64,000 bases of DNA from Saccharicrinis sp963677245. GTDB lineage: Bacteria; Bacteroidota; Bacteroidia; Bacteroidales; Marinilabiliaceae. How positions within the stretch are numbered: position 1 is the stretch's first letter; each line of letters starts with the position of its first letter. The DNA lies in the NCBI GenBank assembly GCA_963677245.1, contig OY781921.1:3038001-3102000 (forward strand), in the 5' to 3' direction. The notes under the pieces were generated by a model that saw only the letters and a list, made by a program, of their open reading frames with translations, did not search any database and had not been told where the DNA came from. Below are positions 1 through 7,663 of the stretch, piece after piece. Made by a program: the position numbers and the translations under genes.

Positions 1-390
1 TTCCTGATTTTGAAGATTAACGGGTTTTATTTCATTTAATGTTCCACCTAAATCAAGAATTTCTACAATATTTAAACATTCAGCAACCAGATTATTAATA
101 TTGTTTTGGGTATTGGTAAGTTGCTGAGGGTGCTCAATTCCGGTAAAATCTTTAAACAGTAAATTAAGCTTTAGAATGTTCTTCTGTAGTACTTTTTCTA
201 TTTTTTGTTTTTGCTCCTGATTATGTATAATTTTTTGGTAACGAATTATATATGTACGATCAAAATAATTTTCAATAACCAATATTGCTGCCACAGTTAG
301 TAAAAAAATAGCCAATAAAAGGTATAATTTTACAATAATTGGTTCACCAATGAACAAAGCTTTTTTTTGTGACTTGGAAGATTTTACCAC
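1..390 (-). CDS. N-terminal part of a membrane-anchored sensor-like protein (runs off the left edge)
   Basis: The frame is open from a GTG at 390 to the window edge (130 codons), with a TGA five codons upstream of the GTG, so no ATG start is available. A hydrophobic segment lies at about residues 21-41 (LYLLLAIFLLTVAAILVI), followed by a polar, helix-prone extracytoplasmic stretch rich in Gln, Asn and Lys. This layout fits the sensor domain of a histidine kinase or other transmembrane receptor, but no catalytic domain is inside the window. It begins 37 nt after the substrate-binding lipoprotein gene upstream on the same strand, so the two are probably co-transcribed and the lipoprotein may present a ligand to this sensor. 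That link is inference. Confidence 0.6.
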   Translation of the reverse strand, partial: MVKSSKSQKKALFIGEPIIVKLYLLLAIFLLTVAAILVIENYFDRTYIIRYQKIIHNQEQKQKIEKVLQKNILKLNLLFKDFTGIEHPQQLTNTQNNINNLVAECLNIVEILDLGGTLNEIKPVNLQNQE

Positions 391-427
391 AAGCGTAATT
401 TTTCAAAACATTAATTTGGGTATAAAT

Positions 428-1270
428 TTAAAAAATTAATGTTTTTCTCCTATTAAAACCATACTTTCTAAATACAGAGATACCTTCTTCCCCTGTTGCA
501 TAGGTTAAAAATTCTTTAGCTAAATCAGGATGTTCGCTGGTAGACAGGATGCCAGCATAAATCTCTGAAGGATTTTCATTAAAGTCTTCAATAGGAAAAA
601 TTTCAACATGATTTTTATTACCGTTGTTGTGAATATCACTTTCCCAGTTAATTACTAACTGAGCTTCTTCATTAACAAGGCTTTTTACCAGGCCTCTGCT
701 ATCTGTAGATAAAGCAACAACGTTCAATATCATATCATCATATAAATCTTTTTGGGTCAGAATTTTTCGGGTTTCATAACCTAAAGAACTGGATTCTGGA
801 TTGCCTATGATTACAGCATACTCTTTGGTTGTCAATTTTTTCAGGTCTCCATTATAACCAGACGGATTATCCTTTAGCGACATAACGACTAATGTATTAT
901 ACCCTACAAATACAGAATCAATGATATATGGAATGTTATTTTTAGTGTTCTTTAATTTATTAAATCCTGCGCTTGAAGCCGGAATGTAAATATCCCCTTC
1001 ATTGGTGTATTGAATTAAACTACTTAGATTTTGTGCACAATCGTTATGTAATTTAATACTACAGTCATTACCTGATTCAAACTTTTCTTTAAGTTCCATT
1101 AATACAGGCACCAACGCATTTTCACAATAGATTGTGATTTCTTTATTTTCGTTGCTTTGACTGGTTTCTCCACTTTTATTTTTTACCTGATCGCAAGCAA
1201 CAAAAAAAATTAATATGCCAATTAGCAAATATCTCACTGAATATGTTTTTATATGATTATACGTCTGCAA
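428..1270 (-). CDS. Substrate-binding lipoprotein, ModA/phosphate-binding-like periplasmic protein
   Basis: The product is a predicted lipoprotein: a hydrophobic leader ends in the lipobox FVAC, followed by an Asn/Ser/Glu-rich linker. The mature part begins ITIYCENALVPVLMELKEKF, which resembles ModA-type extracellular solute-binding proteins, and it carries typical lobe motifs such as GNPESSSLGYETRKIL and a C-terminal HPDLAKEFLTYATGEEG. The start is uncertain: the longest frame begins at a TTG (1270), while a GTG at 1237 would give a minimal lipoprotein signal (RYLLIGILIFFVAC). No ABC permease or ATPase genes are adjacent; instead the next gene downstream encodes a membrane sensor. A role as ligand-sensing partner is therefore at least as likely as transport. 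The ligand (an oxyanion by family analogy) cannot be told from sequence. Confidence 0.75.
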   Translation of the reverse strand: MQTYNHIKTYSVRYLLIGILIFFVACDQVKNKSGETSQSNENKEITIYCENALVPVLMELKEKFESGNDCSIKLHNDCAQNLSSLIQYTNEGDIYIPASSAGFNKLKNTKNNIPYIIDSVFVGYNTLVVMSLKDNPSGYNGDLKKLTTKEYAVIIGNPESSSLGYETRKILTQKDLYDDMILNVVALSTDSRGLVKSLVNEEAQLVINWESDIHNNGNKNHVEIFPIEDFNENPSEIYAGILSTSEHPDLAKEFLTYATGEEGISVFRKYGFNRRKTLIF

Positions 1271-1352
1271 ATGTTTGCATTAAACGTTACACAAGTTACG
1301 GAGAAACCTTTATTGAGGAAGATTTTTTTATCTAATTATGGGGTGCGTTTAT

Positions 1353-1360
1353 CAAATATA
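1353..1360 (-). promoter_or_regulatory. Candidate promoter -7 element for the substrate-binding lipoprotein gene
   Basis: On the minus strand this reads TATATTTG, a perfect match to the Bacteroidota TAnnTTTG element. It sits about 85-115 nt upstream of the lipoprotein start and next to the 3' end of the preceding gene. No convincing -33 TTG was found at the usual spacing. Confidence 0.45.
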
Positions 1361-1361
1361 A

Positions 1362-2432
1362 TTAACGTTTTACAAAGTGTCTACGTATCCAGCGCGGCAC
1401 AATCACTCCGCCCACAAACAAATATGGGTAGTAACTAATTAAACGCCAGAGAAAAGCTAGCGTTATTTCTGTTCCTTCCGGAATAATGCCGGATAGAAAC
1501 TCTTTAAATACATATTCGGCAAAACCACTGCCGCCTGGAGTTGGACTAACCAGCATCATTATCCACATGACTAATTGTTTTCCGAATACCAAAATATGAT
1601 CTTCAAAATTGATAAAGGAAATACCGAAAAAAGAAACAATTATTGAGTTAACAACCCAGTAGCGACTAATCCAGCTAAATGAAGTAGCTAAAAATGCCTT
1701 AAGCCACTTGCTAAATGGCCATTTTCTAAATTCGTTGGATGTAGTGATTAAATCGTACCCTGATTCATTGGCATCCGGACGCCATTTTCTAATAATTGGT
1801 AATTTAAATATCCATAGTAATAAGAATTTAAGTCCTCGGGGATTGATAAATAACCCATAGGTAATGATGGCAGTATACAAGAACTTCAGTCCATATCCGG
1901 TTAATGCAAAAAGTAAAAATTGATTTTTATACCAGGGAATATTGATATCCTGAATTCCAAATCCAAAAATATCAGTCCGCCCTATAAATAATAGTACAAC
2001 AGGAAATGCTAATATAAAAAACAGCTCATCCAGAAAAGAAGTGACCATGACCATTGCAGTGCTTCGGCCAATTTTAATTCCTTCTTTATTAATAAAAAAA
2101 ATAGCCACACTTGTACCGCCAATAGCAGATGGAGTAACTGCCGACGTAAACTCCCAAAGCATAATAATTGAAAATGCCTTTCGCCAACTCAATTTATAAT
2201 TGGATAATAGTCGAATACGATATATGTATCCAAAATCCCGAATAACCATGAGTAGAAAAGAAACAAGAATCCAGAATATAGTCTTGCCGGTAATATCCAG
2301 CACATCTAGACTACCTGGTTTATATTCCCTGAAAAGCATAAATGCCGAAAATCCAACACCTATAATTATGGGAAATATAATACGAGTAGGCTTAATGCTT
2401 TTTATTATTTTACCGGAATTGTCTTGCTGCAT
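1362..2432 (-). CDS. Flippase-like integral membrane protein (lysylphosphatidylglycerol synthase TM / UPF0104 family)
   Basis: This is a polytopic membrane protein with roughly eight hydrophobic segments. Family-typical motifs include WEFTSAVTPSAIGGTSVAIF in the centre and the MLVSPTPGGSGFAEYVF segment near residue 315, followed by a Trp/Tyr-rich region (LWRLISYYPYLFVGG). These are hallmarks of the LPG_synthase_TM/AglD-like family, whose members move or modify lipid-linked substrates in the inner membrane. The ATG at 2432 is preferred; a TTG 13 codons upstream (2471) would extend the frame. No aminoacyl-transferase domain is fused, so this is the membrane module alone and its substrate is unknown. 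Confidence 0.8.
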   Translation of the reverse strand: MQQDNSGKIIKSIKPTRIIFPIIIGVGFSAFMLFREYKPGSLDVLDITGKTIFWILVSFLLMVIRDFGYIYRIRLLSNYKLSWRKAFSIIMLWEFTSAVTPSAIGGTSVAIFFINKEGIKIGRSTAMVMVTSFLDELFFILAFPVVLLFIGRTDIFGFGIQDINIPWYKNQFLLFALTGYGLKFLYTAIITYGLFINPRGLKFLLLWIFKLPIIRKWRPDANESGYDLITTSNEFRKWPFSKWLKAFLATSFSWISRYWVVNSIIVSFFGISFINFEDHILVFGKQLVMWIMMLVSPTPGGSGFAEYVFKEFLSGIIPEGTEITLAFLWRLISYYPYLFVGGVIVPRWIRRHFVKR

Positions 2433-2828
2433 AAAGTGGCCTAGTATTTTACTTATAGTAAATGTATACAATAAAACTAAACAATAGTTGATATCTCAAT
2501 TAAATTCTTAAGTCAAATCCATAATTGGTCATAATTAGTTTTTTCAGATTAGAGTAAAACCTGATAGACCTACAAAAACAGAGGGTAAACATTGTAAATA
2601 TCTAAAATATAATTTTCATTATAGTTTTGATTTAACTATTAGGGTTTGGCAATAGAAAATTTTCGATTAAAGTGAAAATATACCTTTTAAAATATTGTTC
2701 AATAAAAAGTCCCTCAATTACTGTAAACCTAACTAGTTTAAATAGGCATTTTTATCACACAACAGTTTATTTTAGCCAATAAATACCACTTGTGTTAAAC
2801 ATTCTGTACCAAACTGTGTTATTTAATC

Positions 2829-2836
2829 TATATTTG
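2829..2836 (+). promoter_or_regulatory. Promoter -7 element of the Fur-family/TonB receptor operon
   Basis: TATATTTG matches the Bacteroidota TAnnTTTG consensus and lies 33 nt before the regulator start codon. The -33 region has only a weak CTG at 2804-2806. Confidence 0.6.
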
Positions 2837-2850
2837 CATCATTGTTGCAA
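2834..2850. promoter_or_regulatory. 17-bp palindromic operator candidate over the Fur-family promoter
   Basis: TTGCATCATTGTTGCAA is an inverted repeat centred on 2842; the two 8-nt arms match at 7 of 8 positions. It overlaps the last three bases of the -7 element and the expected transcription start, so a bound protein would block transcription. The natural candidate is the Fur-family regulator encoded just downstream (autoregulation). That the binder is this protein, and that the metal is zinc, are inferences. Confidence 0.6.
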
Positions 2851-2869
2851 TTGAAGAAAGTTTGCATTT

Positions 2870-3283
2870 ATGAATACAGCAGAAATATTAAATAATCATA
2901 ATTTAAAACGAACCAGTTGTCGCGAAGGCATTCTAGAGGTTGTCTTAAAGGCTAATCTGGCACTTTCGGAGGCTGAAATAAAAGAGCGCTTGTCTGGCAA
3001 CTACGATCGTACTACATTTTATCGTTCGTTTAAGACGCTGGAGGAAAATAATATTCTGCATAAAATTGTGGTGGATAATCAACTAGTAAAATATGCTATT
3101 GATAATCACATAAGTCAGCAATATGAACACGCACACTTTTATTGCAACGAATGTAATACCGTTAAATGTATGCATCATATACCGGTACAAAAATATGAAC
3201 TGCCGGATGGATATGCAGATACAAAAACAGATGTATTAATTAAGGGTACTTGTGCCCAATGTAAAAATCAGGAAAGCATTTGA
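2870..3283 (+). CDS. Fur-family metal-dependent transcriptional regulator (Zur-like)
   Basis: The 137-residue product has a winged-helix N-terminal half (residues 1-80) with the family motif YDRTTFYRSFKTLEENNILHKI, and a C-terminal metal-binding half. Two Cys pairs form the structural zinc site (C92/C95 and C128/C131). A His-rich stretch (H80, H87, H89) and C100/H102/H103 could form the regulatory site. The combination and the downstream genes point to Zur rather than Fur or PerR, but the metal cannot be decided from sequence. Its stop codon overlaps the start of the next gene, and a palindrome sits on its promoter, so an autoregulated metal-responsive operon is the likely arrangement. Confidence 0.85.
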   Translation: MNTAEILNNHNLKRTSCREGILEVVLKANLALSEAEIKERLSGNYDRTTFYRSFKTLEENNILHKIVVDNQLVKYAIDNHISQQYEHAHFYCNECNTVKCMHHIPVQKYELPDGYADTKTDVLIKGTCAQCKNQESI

Positions 3284-3642
3284 GCCGCTTATTTAAACAT
3301 ATTACGCTTTTATTGCTGGGAGTATTCTTATTCCCTATCCTGTTTCAATCGTATCACGTTGTTAGGCATCATTCATCGCTTGATAATAGCGAAACTCATG
3401 TTTGTGCATGTGAAATTACAAATGCAGACAATGGCTTTCAGATACAAAAAGAGTCGCATAAGGAGAAACCATGTCCTATTTGTACTTATCATTTTTCAAT
3501 CAATGATTTACCAAGGCTATCTGTTTCTCGACTTATTATTCCTGCCTATACATTTACGTATATAGAAATAGTTGCGCAACTATTTTTCAAACAACGCGTC
3601 ACCAAAAAATCACCCCGAGCACCGCCTGTTTTGCTTTCATAG
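3280..3642 (+). CDS. Small secreted or membrane protein rich in Cys and His, DUF2946-like
   Basis: The gene starts at a TTG that overlaps the stop of the Fur-family gene (TTGA), implying translational coupling. The 120-residue product has a strong hydrophobic leader (residues 8-23), then a His/Cys-rich part with HVVRHH, HVCAC (C42, C44) and CPICTYHF (C65, C68), and a second hydrophobic segment before a C-terminal RAPP. The CPxC motif and RAPP ending recall small DUF2946-type proteins found beside TonB-dependent receptors for metals; that assignment is tentative. A role as periplasmic metal chaperone or sensor is inference. The acidic and His content differs from ordinary membrane proteins and supports metal binding. 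Confidence 0.65.
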   Translation: MSRLFKHITLLLLGVFLFPILFQSYHVVRHHSSLDNSETHVCACEITNADNGFQIQKESHKEKPCPICTYHFSINDLPRLSVSRLIIPAYTFTYIEIVAQLFFKQRVTKKSPRAPPVLLS

Positions 3643-3691
3643 CAGTTTATAATTTAATTATTCAGGTTTTAATCTCAATTATAGAATTAAT

Positions 3692-6103
3692 ATGAGCAAA
3701 TTCTTCATGCTTTTATTGAGCATGGGTATGATGTGCGCTATGGTGTTCGGTCAGTCGCATTATCAGCTTAAAGGTAAAATTGTGGATGAAAATAATGAAC
3801 CGTTAATTGGTGCTTCTGTCATGTTATATCCTATTCAGGAAGGAACAATTGCAGACATTAACGGCGAGTTTGTTATTCACAATATACTGGAAGGTAAATA
3901 CGAAATAGAAATTTCCTTTATGGGTTACAACACCCTTAAAGACACACTAATACTGAACAATAGCAGAACATATCATGCAAAACTAAAGGTAAATACACTG
4001 AGTTTGCAGGAAGTAGTGGTTACTGATCATTATGCAGAAAAGCGTAAGAAAGAAGAAGCGCTTAATATTGAAGTGGTAAACGATGATTACCTGAAACAAA
4101 ATCTTGGTGGAAGCCTGATGAACTCTCTTGAAAGAATTGGAGGGGTTAGCTTAATCAGTATTGGATCCGGTCAGTCGAAACCACTTATTCGTGGTTTAGG
4201 GTTTAACCGGGTGGTGGTAGCTGAAAATGGTATTAAGCACGAAGCACAGCAGTGGGGTGCTGATCACGGGCTCGAAATAGATCAATATGCTGTAGATAAT
4301 GTTGAAATAATAAAAGGCCCTGTATCCTTAATGTATGGTTCGGATGCCATTGGAGGCGTTATTAATATGAAAAACCGAAGTTTGCCGGCTCCCAATACGA
4401 TTGGAGGCACCGTTGATTTATCCGGGAAAAGCAACAACGAATTACTGGGGGGATCCGTTTCGCTATATGGCAGAAAAAAATGGTTTTATGCTGATTTTAG
4501 GACAACCATGCTGCGTTATGGTGATTACAAAGTACCAACCGATAGTATCGATATTTATTCATATAAAGCTGCATTACATCATCATCAACTCAGAAATACG
4601 GCGGGTAAAGAACAGAATTTTCATATTACACTTGGTGTAATTCAGAAACAATTTCAAAGTAAATTTTACCTCAGCAATGTATATACTAAGAGTGGTTTTT
4701 TTGCGAATGCCCATGGTTTGGAACCTCGCAATGTAAATGAAGCTTTGTACGATAAATCGAGCAGGGATATATTACACCCCTATCAATCGGTGAACCATTT
4801 TAAGCTAACAAACAGTTCTCAATATCAGGGCGAAGGCTGGAAGTTGGAAACAAACCTGGGTTATCAGCATAATTACAGGCAGGAAAGAAGCCAATATGTA
4901 CAACATGGACATATGCCAGCTACATTTCCGGATACTTTATCCTTTGATTCTGATCTCGAAAGGGAATTTAAGAAAAATGTATACGCTGCCAACGCTAAAT
5001 TATCTATTCATTCGAGTGATACATGGCATTTTAATTTGGGAGTAAACAGTTCTTATCAGGAGAATAGAATTGATGGTAGAGGTTTTATCATTCCAAAATA
5101 TAATCAATTTGATATAGGAGGATTTGCCTTGGCTAAATACATATTTTCGGACATAAGTTTTATTCAAGGTGGTATTCGTTACGATAATGGGCAAATAAAG
5201 ACAAGTGAGTATCTCGATTGGTTTCCTTCAATGCTTGTTGAAGATATTGATACCTCTTATCAGTATTTACAGAGAGCAGCTAATATAAACAAGAGCTTCT
5301 CTAATGTATCGTGGTCGTTGGGTTATAATTACAATCCTGGTAAATGGATGTATAAGATGAATATTGGAAAAAGCTTCCGCATGCCTATTGCCAAGGAATT
5401 GGCTGCTAATGGTGTCAATTATCATCAATTTAGTTATGAGGTGGGTAATGCAAATCTTGCTCCCGAAGTTGCTTATCAATTGGATGCTGGTATTGAATAT
5501 GCATCCAGTAAATTTGCGATCGGAGCATCACCTTTTCTGAGTTATTTCTCTAACTACATCTACTTAAATCCATCTTCGGATCACGACAGGCTTTATGGTA
5601 ATGGCAATCAGAAATTCTATTATACCGAAAGCGAAGTCTTTCGATATGGATCAGAAATCCATGCACATTATGAACTATCACATGCCATTCAGCTGGGAGT
5701 GATAGGTGAATATGTGTATTCCGAACAACTTTCGGGTGAGAAAAAAGGATTTACCCTGCCATTCTCACCTCCGGCTTCCGCTATTTTTAATATTAAATAT
5801 CAAAAACCAAGAATTTGTTGTATTCAGAATGCATACTTGTCTCTTGATTACAGGATTACAGCCGCCCAACATAATATTGTCCCCCCGGAAAAAAGTACTG
5901 ATGGCTTCCAGGTTGTTAATGTTGGCTTGGGAGGGGATTTAAAAGCCGGTAATCAAAAGATAGATATCTCTGTGCAAGTTCAAAACCTGTTTAATACCAA
6001 GTACTTTAATCATACCAGCTATTACAGGATTATTAACATTCCTGAAGCAGGTAGAAATATTATTGTTAATCTTTCTATTCCGTTCTCAGGAAGTATTAAC
6101 TAA
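3692..6103 (+). CDS. TonB-dependent outer-membrane receptor, probable metal (zinc) importer
   Basis: The 803-residue protein has a signal peptide (1-20), a CarboxypepD_reg-like domain (about 24-110; KGKIVDENNEPLIGASVML), a plug domain (about 125-235; LIRGLGFNRVVVAENG, IIKGPVSLMYGSDAIGGVIN) and a C-terminal 22-strand barrel. It imports a substrate across the outer membrane using TonB energy. The plug segment KHEAQQWGADHGLEID with two His residues, and His-rich loops (ALHHHQLRN, QHGHMP), fit a metal receptor such as ZnuD-type proteins. No SusD gene follows, which argues against a glycan substrate. The barrel ends SIPFSGSIN, a few residues beyond the usual terminal aromatic. It follows the small Cys/His protein by 49 nt, probably in the same transcript. 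Confidence 0.88.
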   Translation: MSKFFMLLLSMGMMCAMVFGQSHYQLKGKIVDENNEPLIGASVMLYPIQEGTIADINGEFVIHNILEGKYEIEISFMGYNTLKDTLILNNSRTYHAKLKVNTLSLQEVVVTDHYAEKRKKEEALNIEVVNDDYLKQNLGGSLMNSLERIGGVSLISIGSGQSKPLIRGLGFNRVVVAENGIKHEAQQWGADHGLEIDQYAVDNVEIIKGPVSLMYGSDAIGGVINMKNRSLPAPNTIGGTVDLSGKSNNELLGGSVSLYGRKKWFYADFRTTMLRYGDYKVPTDSIDIYSYKAALHHHQLRNTAGKEQNFHITLGVIQKQFQSKFYLSNVYTKSGFFANAHGLEPRNVNEALYDKSSRDILHPYQSVNHFKLTNSSQYQGEGWKLETNLGYQHNYRQERSQYVQHGHMPATFPDTLSFDSDLEREFKKNVYAANAKLSIHSSDTWHFNLGVNSSYQENRIDGRGFIIPKYNQFDIGGFALAKYIFSDISFIQGGIRYDNGQIKTSEYLDWFPSMLVEDIDTSYQYLQRAANINKSFSNVSWSLGYNYNPGKWMYKMNIGKSFRMPIAKELAANGVNYHQFSYEVGNANLAPEVAYQLDAGIEYASSKFAIGASPFLSYFSNYIYLNPSSDHDRLYGNGNQKFYYTESEVFRYGSEIHAHYELSHAIQLGVIGEYVYSEQLSGEKKGFTLPFSPPASAIFNIKYQKPRICCIQNAYLSLDYRITAAQHNIVPPEKSTDGFQVVNVGLGGDLKAGNQKIDISVQVQNLFNTKYFNHTSYYRIINIPEAGRNIIVNLSIPFSGSIN

Positions 6104-6128
6104 ACATTACAATTCAATCCATTTAAAA

Positions 6129-6929
6129 ATGAAAACAATGAACACTAAATTTATATCATTTATACTATTCGTTACGCTTATTTCAATCACTGTTTTTACA
6201 TCTTGCGAAGATGATGATGAATTATCCAAGCCGGAGATCAATATGCTGGAATTAGGCCTTGAGGATAGTCATGTTGCCTATCAGGGTGCTGATTTTCACA
6301 TTGAAGCTGAAATTGTAGCCGAAGGAAAAATAGACTATATTATGGTAGAAATTCATCCTGAAGGTGAAGAAGAGGAAGAACTTGGACATGAACATGAAGA
6401 ATGGGAGTTTGATTCAATCTATACCGAAGGTTTTACAGGACTAAAAAATGCTACTTTTCACAAACACATCGATATTGACGCTACAGCAGAAGCTGGTGAA
6501 TATCACTTTCATTTTATCGTGGTTGATATGGAAGGTAATCAGGTGACTTACGAAGGAGATATTGAAATTCAGGAAGCAATATCTAATATTAATGTTTTAA
6601 ATCTTTCTGTTAACGGTGATGAGCATGATGTATCAAAAGCATCCGGAAGTTTCATCATTTCATTTGATGCTTCAACAGAAAGTGGAACCTTGGCCAGCTA
6701 CAGCATTGAAGTACATAATCATCCTGCAAGTGGCCTTGAAGAGGACGAATTTAAAATAATAGATAATGAATTCACAGACAGTTTTAGCGGATTAACTTCT
6801 GCTTCTGTAAGTAATACAATTACAATAGATGCAGCAGCTCCTTTGGGAGAATACCATGTAGAAATCGTGATTGTTGATTCTGAGGCAAATGAAAAAGTTG
6901 TTTCTGCTCATATTGATTTAGAAGACTAA
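6129..6929 (+). CDS. DUF4625 lipoprotein with two tandem domains, acid/His-rich
   Basis: The start at 6129 is chosen because an upstream in-frame ATG (6063) lies inside the receptor gene. The product (266 residues) has a lipoprotein signal ending FTSC followed by EDDDE. Two similar beta-sandwich repeats follow, each with pattern ...HxDIDA...AGEYHFHFIVVD and ...TIDAAAPLGEYHVEIVIVD, matching DUF4625. The first repeat carries a very acidic His cluster (EEEEELGHEHEEWEF). It is 25 nt downstream of the TonB-dependent receptor. A surface or periplasmic metal-capturing partner of the receptor is the obvious inference; the domain has no established function that I know of. Confidence 0.75.
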   Translation: MKTMNTKFISFILFVTLISITVFTSCEDDDELSKPEINMLELGLEDSHVAYQGADFHIEAEIVAEGKIDYIMVEIHPEGEEEEELGHEHEEWEFDSIYTEGFTGLKNATFHKHIDIDATAEAGEYHFHFIVVDMEGNQVTYEGDIEIQEAISNINVLNLSVNGDEHDVSKASGSFIISFDASTESGTLASYSIEVHNHPASGLEEDEFKIIDNEFTDSFSGLTSASVSNTITIDAAAPLGEYHVEIVIVDSEANEKVVSAHIDLED

Positions 6930-7007
6930 TTCTTTTTATCCGGTCAATCTTGATTTGATTGGCCGGAAATAATAAATGCAATAATGAAACTATAGAACCT
7001 ATTATAA

Positions 7008-7499
7008 ATGAAAAAAGTAAAAAATTATGTTTTCCTTATCCTGTTGATAATCCTATTTAATGCATGTGAAAAGGATGAGGATATTGATACAGAAAAACCG
7101 GAAATCGATTTAAGTCTGGCGGATGCTTTTCCTGTGCAATGCGATACTATTTATTTTGGCGAAACCTTTGAATTTAAAGCCTTGTTTAGCGACAATGTGG
7201 AATTAGGCTCCTTTAGTATCGATATTCATAATAATTTCGATCATCATTCGCACAGTACCGAAGTTTCAGAATGCGAACCGGAACCGGATAAAGATCCTGT
7301 AAACCCATATTTGTTTATTAATGACTATGATATTCCTGTCAGCTTAAACGAATACGAAACAGCTGTGTTTATTACTGTTCCTTCTGGAGATGGTACTTCA
7401 TTATACGATGAAGGTGATTATCATTTTTATATCAGCTTAACGGATAAAGAAGGTTGGTCCACGCAAAAAGGATTAAGCATTAAAATGCTTCACCGATAG
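7008..7499 (+). CDS. DUF4625 lipoprotein, single domain
   Basis: The 163-residue product has a short lipoprotein signal (FLILLIILFNAC) and an acidic start (EKDEDIDTEKPE) like the gene before it. One DUF4625-type domain follows, with a His cluster (HNNFDHHSHS) and a C-terminal EGDYHFYISLTDKEGW motif that parallels AGEYHFHFIVVD of the neighbour. It lies 78 nt downstream of the two-domain paralogue, and the operon ends after it with two strong hairpins. Likely a second surface component of the same uptake system (inference). Confidence 0.72.
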   Translation: MKKVKNYVFLILLIILFNACEKDEDIDTEKPEIDLSLADAFPVQCDTIYFGETFEFKALFSDNVELGSFSIDIHNNFDHHSHSTEVSECEPEPDKDPVNPYLFINDYDIPVSLNEYETAVFITVPSGDGTSLYDEGDYHFYISLTDKEGWSTQKGLSIKMLHR

Positions 7500-7529
7500 A
7501 CTGTATTATAGCTGAGAGACTGTTTGTTT

Positions 7530-7564
7530 TATCATGTTGAGTTAATGATCAACTTAACATGATA
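7530..7564. terminator. Long hairpin after the metal-uptake operon
   Basis: A 14-bp stem (7530-7543 with 7551-7564, one G-U pair) encloses a 7-nt loop. It has no U-tract directly after it, so it may protect the mRNA 3' end rather than terminate by itself. Confidence 0.5.
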
Positions 7565-7584
7565 TTACGCATTTCCCTTTTCAT

Positions 7585-7618
7585 AAAAATATCCGGCGCA
7601 AATACACCGGATATTTTT
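7585..7618. terminator. Bidirectional intrinsic terminator
   Basis: A perfect 12-bp stem (7585-7596 with 7607-7618, core ATATCCGG/CCGGATAT) is flanked by A and T tracts on both sides, so it can stop transcription of the plus-strand operon and of the minus-strand lipoprotein gene that ends at 7664. Confidence 0.8.
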
Positions 7619-7663
7619 AATTTTTGTAAATAATTTAATCTTTATATTTTAATAAATTCAGTA

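Larger units (their letters stand above)
2433..2869. other. 437-bp AT-rich divergent intergenic region
   Basis: No open frame of note. The right end carries the promoter and palindromic operator of the Fur-family operon (listed separately). The remainder is very AT-rich and presumably holds the promoter of the minus-strand flippase-like gene, for which I see no clear TAnnTTTG match. Confidence 0.6.

Noticed and set aside
1266..1279. Perfect 14-bp palindrome TGCAAATGTTTGCA at the 5' end of the lipoprotein gene
   Set aside because: It overlaps the proposed start codon and its half-sites are inverted relative to the Fur-family operator, so I do not treat it as a second site of the same regulator. 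It may be chance in AT-rich DNA.
1253..1438. 61-codon plus-strand frame across the lipoprotein start
   Set aside because: It overlaps two well supported minus-strand genes and the lipoprotein promoter; the peptide has no recognisable feature.
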